Shown: in pieces, positions 44,355 to 55,271 of the stretch | How the letters are laid out: each line of letters opens with the position of its first letter | How positions within the stretch are numbered: the first letter of the stretch is position 1 | NCBI GenBank assembly: GCA_963681505.1 | Contig: OY811979.1 | Span: 4,696,473 to 4,760,472 of the forward strand | DNA: 64,000 bases | Reading direction: 5' to 3' | From: Eunapius fragilis | Lineage: Eukaryota > Porifera > Demospongiae > Spongillida > Spongillidae | The notes under the pieces: generated by a model | Databases searched by the model: none | What the model saw: only the letters and a program-made list of their open reading frames with translations | Told to the model about the DNA's origin: nothing | Translations under genes and position numbers: made by a program

Positions 44355-45578
44355 TTAACTCTTTGACTGCCATTTATGTGCAATAATTGCACCCCACGTT
44401 CACCGCCAAGTGCACATTTATGTGCACACGTATTTGAAAACCAATTAGTGTCGCATGCACCAAAAAGCCCTAAGGACATGGAGCTATGACTGGAGTGTTA
44501 AATAGGAAAGTGGGAACTAACAGCTGCAGGTGTACGTGTAATGGCGCCTGTATTGTTACTAGCGGTTTTGAATATGCACCCGCTTGTTCTACTAAAATAG
44601 GGGAGAGCGAAGCCTTTTTAAACACCTGGACCTTAGAAATAACACCAGGGAATAAAAATAACGTGTCTTTGTCATCTGTTCTATAGTTTACACGATATGA
44701 AGGCTTCAAATCCCGGCCCACTTGGCTCCGCCTATATCGAGTGTTGTTAGCAACCATTGTTTTTAAAGTTAGTACACCTCAAAATAAACATCATGAAACG
44801 CTTTTATATCATAGTAATATCTTTAACTCTTTGAGCGTCACTATTGCAATACGGGTGACGTCGTTAATTGCCAGCTATGTTTTTAATTATGGCTACCCGT
44901 AGCTTATTAGTCGCCGTTCTCGAAGAATGACACGGTTAGCTTACTTAAAGATATTATTATGATATAAAAGCGTTTTATGATGTTTATTTTGATATGTTTG
45001 GTATACTAACTTCAAAAACAATGGTTGCTAACAACAATCGATATAGGCGGAGCCAAGTGGGCCGGGATTTGAAGCCGTCGTATCGTGTAAACTATAAAAC
45101 AGAAGAAGAAAACACGTTATTTTTATTCCCTGGTGTTATTTCTAAGGTTCAGGTGTTTAAAAAGGCTTCGCTCTCCCCTATTTTAGTAGAACAAGCGGGT
45201 GCATATTCAAAGCCGCTAGTAACGATAGAGGCGTCATTACACGTACACCTGCAGCTGTTAGTTCCCGCTTTCCTTTTTGTTAAAAACCAACACTCCAGTC
45301 ATAGCTCCATGTCTTTAGGGCTTTTTGGTGCACAAAGTGTGTAACCATGCGACACTAATTGGTTTTCAAATACGTGTGCACATAAATGTGCACTTGGCGG
45401 TGAACGCGGGGTGCAATAATTGCACATAAATGTGCACTTGGCGGTCAAAGAGTTAAGTAAGCTAACCGTGTCATTCTTCGAGAACGGCGACTAATAAGCT
45501 ACGGGTAGCCATAATTAAAAACATAGCTGGCACTTAACGACGTCACCCGTATTGCAATAGTGACGCTCAAAGAGTTAA
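44355..45578. mobile_element. Four TTAA-bounded segments in interleaved order A-B-A'-B'
   Basis: TTAA occurs at 44,355, 44,823, 44,945, 45,453 and 45,575. Segment A (44,359-44,822) is inverted as A' (44,949-45,452). Segment B (44,827-44,944) is inverted as B' (45,457-45,574; 118 bp each, one difference). A and B both begin CTCTTTGA(C/G), so they are related piggyBac-type MITE halves. TTAA target sites are a piggyBac hallmark (also Kolobok). Frames within A and A' (about 95-116 codons) are on opposite strands and mirror each other; they are not supported as genes. Confidence 0.85.
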
Positions 45579-46659
45579 TTTCTCCCTCATACCCACCCAC
45601 TTCATTTAATTTAAGTAATTATTTCACAGCCATTCCAAATTGCACAGTGAATGTAGTATTTTACAGTACTTTACAGGTACCAAGAAATGATGAACGGTTA
45701 TCAGGAAATGAAGGTAAGTGGAGGAATTTAAATGAGATGATCGTTGAAGAGTTTCAATGGTTATAGTTTTGTGACCCACTCATTCAAATGATTGGGCTTT
45801 CCAATTTGTGAACTAATTCATTGTGTTGAAGCTGAACATAAAACAACGAAGAACACCCCCCCCCCCTCCCATTTGTATTTTACTTAGCGATGTTTAGTGT
45901 TCCATGAGCCAACTCTGATTAGGTAAATAAGAAATGTTATTGTCCATACTGCACATAATATGGGAAGACTAATTACATTGGATGTGTTGGTTTGTTCTAA
46001 CTAGTTGTAATAATTTGTATTTACATTTCAAAATGATTAATAACGAATTTTAATTAGTTTTTTGATATTTATTTGTCTGCTTGCCTAATCATTTATGTTC
46101 ATCCACTAGTCGACTATGCTGTGCGGTTGGTTACAAGTCTGAATAACTAGTCAATGAATGCTCATATGCGAGTTAAATACCACAAAGCATACTAAGTACA
46201 GTCTTGCATTATACAAAGAAATCAAAAATGTATTAATATTATTGGTTAATGGACCAAAATCAAGACAAGTGTTTGTGAAGTTTAATTTAATAATTACTGA
46301 AATTTCCAATATGGGTCACTACTATTTTACATGTGTCAAAATGGGTATAATTAGAACATTGCCTTTGAGTACTGGAACAATGGCGTCAAAAGGCTCATTA
46401 TCTCATACACTAGTTCAGAGTCATTTTTTCAACAACCAGGACACATTAGTTATACCTATCTGTGTGTACACATGACTTCAGCGTATGAAGTTCATGCCAT
46501 GTTTATTACACATCAATGATGTTTTTATGCCCTTGGTTGTATAGCAAAGTGTAGAAATAAAGTATGACTACATCATGGTCTGGGTTAGTTCAATAGCATT
46601 TTGTTCTGGGAACTTGTTTAGGATAAATATATATTTAGTTTGTTAATACGTGGTAGAAA
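45579..46659. other. Flank of the duplicated-exon locus; one candidate short exon
   Basis: At 45,677-45,713 a 37-bp stretch (frame VPRNDERLSGNE) lies between TTTACAG and GTAAGTGG and ends in phase 1, compatible with the exons further on. The segment 46,485-46,590 (AAGTTCATGCCAT ... TCTGGGTTAG) recurs at 54,240-55,001. Otherwise AT-rich without recognised genes. Confidence 0.4.
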
Positions 46660-46845
46660 TCCAAACTATGTTTGAGTGGGTGATGCATAATTTTGAGAGA
46701 GTTGATGTGATTCTAACCAATGTACACAAAATCTCAGTCTATATTACACAATATCTGGTAGTGCAAAATACATCCCCAGGATTGCACTGCAGTATACTGA
46801 TGATGGCATGTGTAAGTTCTATTAACAATTGGCTCTGTGATTTCA

Positions 46846-46903
46846 GCTGGCAAGAGTCGGACTCAACGGAGGAGCAGAAGAACTAAGTTGCAAAATAAAA
46901 TAA
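46846..46903 (+). CDS. Putative exon A, copy 1
   Basis: A 58-bp stretch between TGATTTCAG and GTAAGTGCATAG. In the only long open frame it codes for a basic peptide (GKSRTQRRSRRTKLQNKI). With exon B it makes 87 bp, a multiple of three, starting and ending in phase 1. Its last 38 bp differ completely from copy 2, although the flanking intron-like DNA is conserved. Unknown gene; no homology recognised. Confidence 0.4.
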
Positions 46904-47779
46904 CGTAAGTGCATAGTGTTTTTAAATGTACAAGATGAAATAACATAAGATACTTTAAAACACTTATTACTTACAACTGGATAACATTAGCCACAAAGAT
47001 TATTATTTTAATAACAAGCAGTATGTGTGAATGTCATGTTTCGAAATAATAGTCTGCCCTGAATAGAAGCACACTTCAACTTACAGGCATGTTCCCTCTT
47101 TACTGGTGCAGACAGTTGGATTAATGGTTATTATTATTACACAAGACTTGAGTTAACTTTAACTACTGTAGTGGTCAACAAAAGACTCCATACAGCCACC
47201 ATTGTCATATTTTGAGCGAAAATTACTATCATAATACTGTATTCACTGTGATGTGACTCCCTTGTTCTGAGACTGTGGTAATGAATTGTACAAAGTAGCT
47301 GGTTGTTGCAAAAAAAGTGGTAGGGCTTGCGAGACCGAGTGGGTAGTGGTTGATATACATTTTACCTTCTCAGCCAATTTTGATGTTTTTCGGGTTTAGT
47401 AAGATTATTATGATGGTTTTGTGACATCGATTTTTCCCCCCTAGACGAAAGAAAACGAGCTCCAAAAGAGCAGGTACTTTGGATGAGCATGCGTGCATAT
47501 ACAGTATCGGTCAATAAATAGTTTACGCTGCGTACTGCTTACTTAGGTAATCAATTACATTGCTGAACTTCAGTAGAAAAAAGATGCGTTATTTTAAGGC
47601 CAAGACGTAAGAGTTTGAGTGGGTGATGCATGATTTTGAGAGGTTGATGTGATTGTACACATAATCTCAGTCTATTTTGCACAATATCTGGTAGTGCAAA
47701 ATACATCCCCAGGATTGCACTGCAGTATACTGATGATGGCATGTGTAAGTTCTATTAACAATTGGCTCTGTGATTTCAG

Positions 47780-47828
47780 CTGGCAAGAGTCGGACTCAAT
47801 GGAGAATTATGTTGCTAAATCAAAAAGC
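47780..47828 (+). CDS. Putative exon A, copy 2
   Basis: A 49-bp stretch with the same first 20 bp as copy 1 and the same splice contexts, but a different 29-bp remainder (frame GKSRTQWRIMLLNQK). With the 29-bp exon B it gives 78 bp, again keeping phase. Length differs from copy 1 by nine bases, a whole number of codons. Confidence 0.4.
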
Positions 47829-48163
47829 GTAAGTGCATAGTGTTTTTATATGTACAACATGAAGTAACATAAGATACTTTCCAAATGGATAACGTTAGCC
47901 ACAAAGATTATTATTGTAATAACAAGCAGTATATACTGGATGTGAATGTCATGTTCCGAAATAATAGTGTTGGTAGAGTCTGCCCTGAATAGAAGCAACA
48001 CTTCAACTTACAGGCATGTTTCCTCTTTACTGGTACAGACAGTTGGATTAATGGTTATCATTAGTACACAAGACTGGAGGAAATTCCATGTGCATACCAA
48101 GAATCTAAAAAGTGTGTTTTAAATAAAGTTTTTTGAAATCTGATTTTGAAATTAACACCTTAA

Positions 48164-51100
48164 TGTCTTGCGGTCCGGGGTTTGCCCGACATATACGGGG
48201 TTAACCCCGAATAAATTTATGGTTTCATATAAGCTAGATTTACTAACAAATAGCGATCAGTGGAATATCCATATTTGTACCGAATATTCATCTATCTTAG
48301 CCTGAGATAATTACCACATTCCATGTCACTAATATGTTTCGATGTAAAGTTATGAAAGCACAAAGTACTCCCTCTTTTTACAGAAATACCGCGATTTCAG
48401 TTTGTTTGCCCAAAAGCTAAATGTCTTAAAACGATCATTTTCCCCATGACCTGGTAAGCGAATAGGATTGTTTTCTACCACTGAAAAGACGGTTATCTTC
48501 TGCACCGTAGCCCAATTCTAGCGCCAGTGGCATCTTTTTGCGACACTGTTCTCTTGCCTTGTACTTAATTATATTCATTGTAAATGGTTGTAACATCACT
48601 GCGACTTGAGGTTTACATGTTTGTAGTTCACGTGTGAAAATGGCTGCTTGTAGCTCTAGTACTTGTAGTTCTGAATTGTACCTCACTACGCCATCTGGCT
48701 GACCTGCAATAGGCTCCAGTGTAACATCAATGGGTAGAAGGCTATCCGAGTTTCCTCAAATCAAGGCATTTCTTGGGAAAGGTTATCTAAGTAAGCCGGT
48801 TAGTAGCATAGTGATGGGGATGTCAGTGGGGGATGTCCCCAAATGTATAGTAAGGTGGAAGTCAGCAAGCGCGGCATCAGACCGATATGTAGATTTACCT
48901 ATGCCAAAAAGAAAATTAAACAACTTGTTTAATTTAAATTTAAATTTAATCGTAGATGATAATAGTGCCGGCCTTTCGTCAGTATCAGTAGTGGAATCGT
49001 GTAGCTCATCATCTGATGACGATGAAGATGCAGACGAGGACAGTGCTTCGCAACAGGATGAAGAGGGTACGGGCTTCGGCAACGTTTTAGTCAATGGCCG
49101 AAAGTGGGATTGCATGCCGCCACATCTCAACATAGCATGTCCGCGTAAAGTTGCCATGCATCCTCGTGTCAAGCCATCGATATCGATTTCCACTGACTCG
49201 CAACCAATACAATACTTTGAATCTATGTTTCCAAATCATCTTGCTAGTTCCATTTTGCAGTGGACTAATGCAACTCCACTCGCAACTGGCAAGGCTATAA
49301 GACCTTCAGAGTTTTGGGCGTTTGTTGCTATTCAACTTTCAATGTCTGTTGTCAAACTTCCAACTATTAATGACTATTGGAATGAACGGGATGATGGAGT
49401 TTTTATAGCCCATAAATACAGGGAACGGTTTGGCATGTCAAGAAATCGGTGGAAAGAGATTTGGTCCATAATGACATTTCATGACTCAACTCATCAATCT
49501 CACAATGACAAATTCTTCAAAGTTCGAAACTTAGTAAATATCTTCAATGATCACATGACGAATACCTTCAATGCAGGCAGGGTACATATTATGTGTGGAC
49601 GAAATGACGCCGATGTGGTATGGTTTGGGGGAATGGCACCCTGAAGGAATGCCACATGTTGCCAAAATAGCAAGGAAACCCAGGGGTGTAGGTATGGAGA
49701 TGACACGTGCAGCTGATGGCATAACAGGAATAATGGTGTTCTTGGAGAATTATGAATCTAAAGAAGATATGTCATGTAAGAAATTCACTGGTCCAAATGT
49801 GAATAAGTCCACAGCAACCACACTACGGCTTACTGAGCAGTGGTTTGGATCTTGGAGAATTGTTGTAGGGGATTCATGGTTTGCAAGCGTAGCAACTGCT
49901 ATTGCTTTATATGAACATTGTCTGTATTTTATTGGCCTTGTGAAGACAGGCTACAGGGAATTCACTAAAAAGTATCTTAGTTTGCATGCATTTGCTAATG
50001 AAAGAAATGTTCGTGGAGCAACTGCTGTACTTTGTTCATCACATACAAGCACATCTGTTGGCACGTTTCGGTTAATGGCTACTGCTTGGAATGAACCAGG
50101 TCCCAAAAAACCATCAGCACCAAAGAAACTCTTTGTTCACACAGTTGGCTCAGATGTTGATGCTGCTGATATAATTCGTAAACGAGGTCAGAGAGTATGA
50201 AAGGCATATAAGAACCACCGAGACAGTTCATACATATTTCACTCACGCTAATAAAGTGGATGTACACAACCACCTGCGGCAAGGAGGATTAGCTCTGGAA
50301 GAAAGTAGGCGAACTTTGCATTGGGAAAAGTGGGTATTTCAGACCCTGTTGGGTGTAATTGAAGTAAATGCTTATCTTGCATTCACATATTTCACTCAAA
50401 AATCTATGTCTCATTCACAGTTTGTCAGTACTGTTTGTGCTGCTCTTGTAGAAAAAGCACAATGCTTGTGCATGGCAGAAACACAAGATGCCAGACAGAC
50501 ACAGCCTACCATGGTCCTCCGAAACAGTGCCACAGAAGTTGATGAGAATAGCCTCAGCGATACCTAATTTGTACAGAGAATTGTATCTGCTCGACATATC
50601 AAGGGGGCTAAAGTCAGCAATTGCACATCAGGCATCAAGGGTCCTCATGGAAGCTGTCGCGTTCGTAACTGCAAACATGATTCCTACATGTGCTGTGAAG
50701 GGTGCCCTATAGGAAAGGATGATGGATGCCAACCTGATATATATTTTGTTTGTGGTCCGAAAAGTAGGCGGCACTGTTCTAGCATCCATATTGAAGATGT
50801 TGCCGTGAAGCGCATTCCATGGGCCTGAATCCAACATGTTGAAAATTCGTACAATGTTTGAACCTACATGTATATGTACACTACTTTGGTAATGCATGTG
50901 GCATGCATTCTTTGCTACTAACATTGTCATTTCATGTAATTATTTTGAATGAATATATGCATAAATACGTTACAACAGAGTCTCCATGTAGTATCAAAAA
51001 CTGCATGTATTGTATACAAAAAGTCATTGAATATAACACACAATATACAAAAATGACTATAGCCAATGGCTGCATTTGTATGATCTCTTCTAAAGACCTG

Positions 51101-51764
51101 AAGTAGGGGACAAAAATTAGAATAATGAATGGGTACATGAAATGCCATGCAAGCTGAATGCATGCAGGTGTAGAAGTACGTGTATCTCATATAGTCAATC
51201 AAGCTTTACCAAATAGCATGAAACCTGCATTCATGCATGAATGCAGATGAGATATACTGTAAGCACAAAGACACTCAGTCTCCCCCTTGGTGTACAAGAA
51301 ACACTCCTATGCGTGAGGCATGAAGTCGACATCAATGCATGCGCAAGTAAGATGCAGGCACAATACACACGCGCGAGCGAGACAAGCTTGATACAAAATC
51401 TCGTGGAGTCTCCTGTTTGCCCTGATACCAATACAAGTGATTCGCGCAACTGTTACAACTGAGAATCCAATATTAGGACTCTTAATTGGTTTAGTGGTTT
51501 ACAGTTGCTACATATGAATGTCAATTGTTTGCATAGTGAAATACCTTAAACAAACGGAATACCATCAGCAACAACGAAGATTTCAATCGTTTACATTTAT
51601 AAGTAACGTGGAATGACGAGTGCCAAACTAGTCGACTGGTTGCTCTAACGATCGGTTTGATTTGTTTTAGAATAGTGTGGAATTTAGCCATCAATTTTAA
51701 CTTCCAAAAAGTTCGGGGATAACCCCGAATTTTCGGGGTTATCCCCGTTACGGACCGCAAGACA
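48164..51764 (+). mobile_element. piggyBac element 2
   Basis: 3,601 bp flanked by TTAA (48,160-48,163 and 51,765-51,768). Terminal repeats TGTCTTGCGGTCCG are exact at both ends; next to them lie palindromes around CGGGGTTAACCCCG (left) and CGGGGTTATCCCCG (right). It carries a transposase gene on the plus strand and inserted into copy 2 of the local duplication. The DNA at 50,831-51,764 is noncoding. Confidence 0.95.
48730..50826 (+). pseudogene. piggyBac transposase with frame breaks
   Basis: The N-terminal frame (48,730 to about 49,590) includes an acidic serine-rich stretch and the start of the domain (FWAFVAIQLSMSVVKLPTIN). After a break near 49,590 the second frame (to 50,200) has the first Asp in YILCVDEMTPMW and the second in RIVVGDSWFAS. 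A further break near 50,200 leads to the third Asp in KVDVHNHLRQGG and to 50,567. In yet another frame (about 50,600-50,826) a Cys/His-rich tail (CKHDSYMCCEGCP) matches the C-terminal zinc-binding domain. The catalytic triad is present, but three frame changes make it inactive unless sequencing errors are involved. Confidence 0.88.
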
Positions 51765-52225
51765 TTAAGAAACAGTTAACCTTAACTTCTGTAGTGGTCA
51801 ACAACAGACTCCATACAACCACCACTGTCATATTTTGAGCGAAGATTACTATTATAATACTGTATTCACTGTGATGTGACTTTCCCTTGCTCTGAAACTG
51901 TGGTAATGAATTGTACAAAGTAGCTGGTTATTGCAAAAAAGTGGTAGACCCAGTGGGTAGTGGTTGATATACATTGTACCTGTTTTGATGTTTTACGGGT
52001 GTAGTAAGATTATTGTTGGAGTCTATGATGGTTTTGTGATTTTTTCCCCCTAGACGAAAGAAAACGAGCTCCAAAAAAGCAGGTACTTTGGATGAGCATG
52101 TGTGCATATACAGTATCGGTCAACAAATAGTTTGCACTGCGTACTGCTTACTTAGGTAATCAGTTACATTGCTGTACTTCAGTAGAAAAAAGATGTGTTA
52201 CTTTACGGCCAAGACGTTACATGAA

Positions 52226-52530
52226 AACATGTCAGGTTGCAGCTGCTAGAGCACTGGTATTATATATGCCACACATCTGCCTCATTTTTGGATCGTAGCG
52301 ATGGTGTTTTTACCGACTACGTGAAGCAGAGGTTTTTTATTTTATCATCAACAGGGGCGTAAGAGTTGAAACATTTTGTTGGGGGAAGGGTTGCAGTGAT
52401 TTGGATAAGGTTTTGCATTTGATCAGACATTTAGTCAGTATTTGGTCAGACATTGATAAATTTTGACCAGACACATAGTTTATTTCTTACAATCAAGCAT
52501 ATTAACCCCGCAACTAATTGTGTGAAATGA
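52226..52530. other. No gene recognised
   Basis: Unique sequence between the end of the 955-bp duplication and the next duplicated segment. Confidence 0.5.
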
Positions 52531-53280
52531 ATTAGAGCACTTGGAAGGTCAACACACAACCCGACAACTGATGTGATGGGGTCCCTTGACTTAACATTAT
52601 CCATGATTGTACCAGATTGTTATTCTATACAGTTACAGAGCCTGCAGGCCGTTATCCAATGAAGAGGAAGGACTCCTCCCTACCTGGTATGCATTGTCTT
52701 GATAAGTTGGCACGTGTAATGCATTATGTTTGTGGAGCGGATCATACTATTATGCCCATCATTTGTCTGCTTCCCTCTCTTCCCTTCCTACTAAAAAGGA
52801 TGGGGCTGTATGTGTTGGCTAGAAACAAATACCAGATGTTTTGTAACGAATGCAACATGTTTAAACATGCGAAGCTTGTTTGTAAAAATAAATACAAATG
52901 GAAGATTATTGTGGCTTTTTACATTAACTAGATTTGATACTTTTGGGTCTTGATTTAGTTATTTAACCATTCATTATTGATGTGCTTTCATTTTTATTTC
53001 GATATCAATTCCCCGCTAAGTACTCTGCACTGTACAGAATTTACTACTTATAATGATTCATCAATTTAGTCATAAGCTGCAGCTAGCAGACATTTGTAGA
53101 TCAAAGTATGATTATTACATGGAAAAGGTATAACGTTATCTGATAGTTGTGCATGAAAACATTAGAATCCACAACAATCACATACGGAAAGGCACGAAAA
53201 TAAAGAGCTCTAAGCGTTGGTGAGGTACTGGAGCTATTGGATGATGATGGAAGGTAATCGCAGTAGAGTGTGCTCAGAGC

Positions 53281-53325
<45 letters not shown>

Positions 53326-54210
53326 AATGATGGTGATGGTGGTGATGGTGATGGTGATGATGTGATGTGATGATGTGATGATGTGATGATGTGATGTGAT
53401 GATGATGTGATGATGATGTGATGATGATGATGATGATGTGATGATGATGATGTGATGATGATGTGATGATGATGATGAGTGATGATGACGATGTGATGAT
53501 GATGATGATGTGATGATGATGATGATGTGATGATGATGATGATGTGATGATGATGATGTGATGATGATGATGATGTGATGATGATGATGATGTGATGATG
53601 ATGATGATGATGATGATGTGATGATAATGATGATGATGTGATGATGATGATGTGATGATGATGATGATGTGATGATGATGATGATGATTGATGATGATGA
53701 TGATTGATGATGATTGATGATGATTGATGATGATTGATGATGATGATGATCCACCGAGCTTACTTCACATGTGTCATATAGATATCAGAATCCACAACAC
53801 ACACCTTTACTTGTAGATGTATCTCTTAGCTGCTACAAGCTTTTAAGCAGCAGTAATAATACAAAACACTTTCAGAGCCTCCCCTACAATAAAAGCACTA
53901 GCTTCTTTGTAACACAATTGAAAGCGATAATTTCATTAATACCCTCTGCATTGTGGGAATTATTATTTAGTGCACTTGAAAGGTTAACACACAACCCTAC
54001 AACTGATTTGTGACAGATTCCTTCCATTATCCAAGATTGTTATCCTGTACAGATGAAGAATCTTCACCAAGGAAGAAGAAGCATATAGACGTATCTGCTG
54101 TACTTGTCAGCACTGGTATGTATTGTCTTGATAGGGTGGCACATGTAATGCAATTTGTATGTGGGGCAGATCTCACTAGTACTAGTATACAGAAAAGGAT
54201 GGGGCAATTT
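52531..54210 (+). repeat. Second duplicated segment (copies at 52,531-52,815 and 53,960-54,210)
   Basis: Both copies share AACACACAACCC, ATTATCC, GATTGTTAT and then GTATG(C/T)ATTGTCTTGATA, GGCAC, GTAATGCA and AAAAGGATGGGGC. Between TACAG and GTATG each has a different short open segment: 54 bp at 52,627-52,680 (frame VTEPAGRYPMKRKDSSLPG) and 63 bp at 54,051-54,113 (frame DEESSPRKKKHIDVSAVL...). Both are multiples of three in phase 1. These look like alternative or duplicated exons of one unrecognised gene. Confidence 0.55.
53281..53752. repeat. TGA trinucleotide microsatellite, about 470 bp
   Basis: A long GATGAT/TGATGA array with frequent GATGTGATG interruptions and some GATTGATGA near its end. 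The minus-strand His/Ser/Ile frame (217 codons) is a by-product. It lies between the two copies of the duplicated exon segment. Confidence 0.97.
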
Positions 54211-54292
54211 GGCAAGAAATGAGTATATGGTTGCAGGCATATGAAGTTCATGCCATATTTTTCTGCATGTCGATGATGTTTTATAAGCTCTT

Positions 54293-54948
54293 CAGTGTTT
54301 CCCTCGGAGCGTGGCGCTTCAATAGCGCCACGCTTATGAATAAAGGTGATTACTAGGTGTTAAGTAAACTGAGTAGATAGGTGATAAAGATTGGTTTATG
54401 GGCCACGCTATAGCATATGCGTCGGTTAGAGCTCATTTCTTAAAATTGTTACACTTTTTTTCCGGACATGATCGCGAGTAACTTATATAATCAGCTTGTT
54501 TATTCCTATGTCGAATGGTCAATCCTTTAGGAGGGACGTGCATGGTACAGTTGTCCAGATACCAGAACTGCTGCTCTCCTGGCATTAGCATATTTCACAC
54601 AGAAGTCCTGTCACAATGCCAGCTGTATCTTCAGTTGGAACTAGCCAGGGATAGTCTTCTTTCCACGATGAACAGTACCCTATTTTATGACCTTTGCGTT
54701 TTTTACGTACAGTTGAAATCTCTACTTCGCTTGACCTCGTTGCCATTGCTATAACGCCTGAGCTATTATGCAATGTTGCCTGGTTATATAGTACTAAAAA
54801 CGCGCTGAGGGGGGGTTTTGTTGGGATATAATTAGAAACAAAGTATATGAGTTATGACAAAGCAACCAAGTGCTAATTACATTCATAGCCCACACATTTT
54901 ATCACCTGGAATGTGCCACGCTAGAGCATGGAGCTGGGGGAAACACTG
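54293..54948 (-). mobile_element. Internally deleted hAT element retaining its zinc-finger exon
   Basis: 656 bp with ends CAGTGTTTCCCTC and inverted CAGTGTTTCCCCC, flanked by the 5-bp repeat CTCTT (54,288-54,292 and 54,949-54,953). The site at 46,490-46,590 is an unfilled relative and confirms both limits. On the minus strand at 54,773-54,585 a frame reads KGHKIGYCSSWKEDYPWL and TGLLCEICQ, typical of the N-terminal zinc finger of ZNF862-like hAT proteins; the transposase core is absent. Non-autonomous. Confidence 0.85.
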
Positions 54949-55271
54949 CTCTTGGTTGTATAGCAAAGTGTAGAAATGAAGTACATCATGGTCTGGGTTA
55001 GCCTCGTCCCCAGGCCCTATTTTTATATTAAAGTTAGCGGGGACAAAAAATAGGGCCTGGTATCCATTGTCAAGGTCTCGGTGCGCATGCGCTAGCCATT
55101 CTCCAGAATCTGGAGATTCGTGCACTGTTGTAATTTCGTTTGTAATCCTTTCCGTAAAATAATTCGGTTCACCGCGTAAGCGTTACCTCGTTTCAGACCG
55201 TCGGATGTTCGTCGCCCGTGGATTTGCGTATAGCGCTCCATTTCGAAATATAACAAAATCAATGCTAAGAA

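Larger units (their letters stand above)
46660..52225 (+). repeat. Tandem duplication of a roughly 955-bp unit, second copy split by a piggyBac
   Basis: Copy 1 spans about 46,668-47,621 and copy 2 about 47,614-48,159 plus 51,769-52,225. They share long near-identical stretches (for example AGTGCAAAATACATCCCCAG and TGGATGAGCATG). Each copy holds two small putative exons with consensus splice sites: exon A (46,841-46,903 and 47,779-47,829 approximately) and exon B (about 47,445-47,473 and 52,055-52,083). Confidence 0.85.

Noticed and set aside
44470..45344. Two similar 95-116-codon frames with GRDLKPSYRVNY text
   Set aside because: They are the same sequence read from the inverted segments A and A'; similarity reflects the inverted repeat and no domain is recognised.
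48730..50826. A domesticated piggyBac-derived host gene
   Set aside because: Intact terminal repeats, TTAA duplication and several frame breaks indicate a decayed transposon copy.
53101..53754. 217-codon His/Ser/Ile frame
   Set aside because: Translation of the TGA trinucleotide array.
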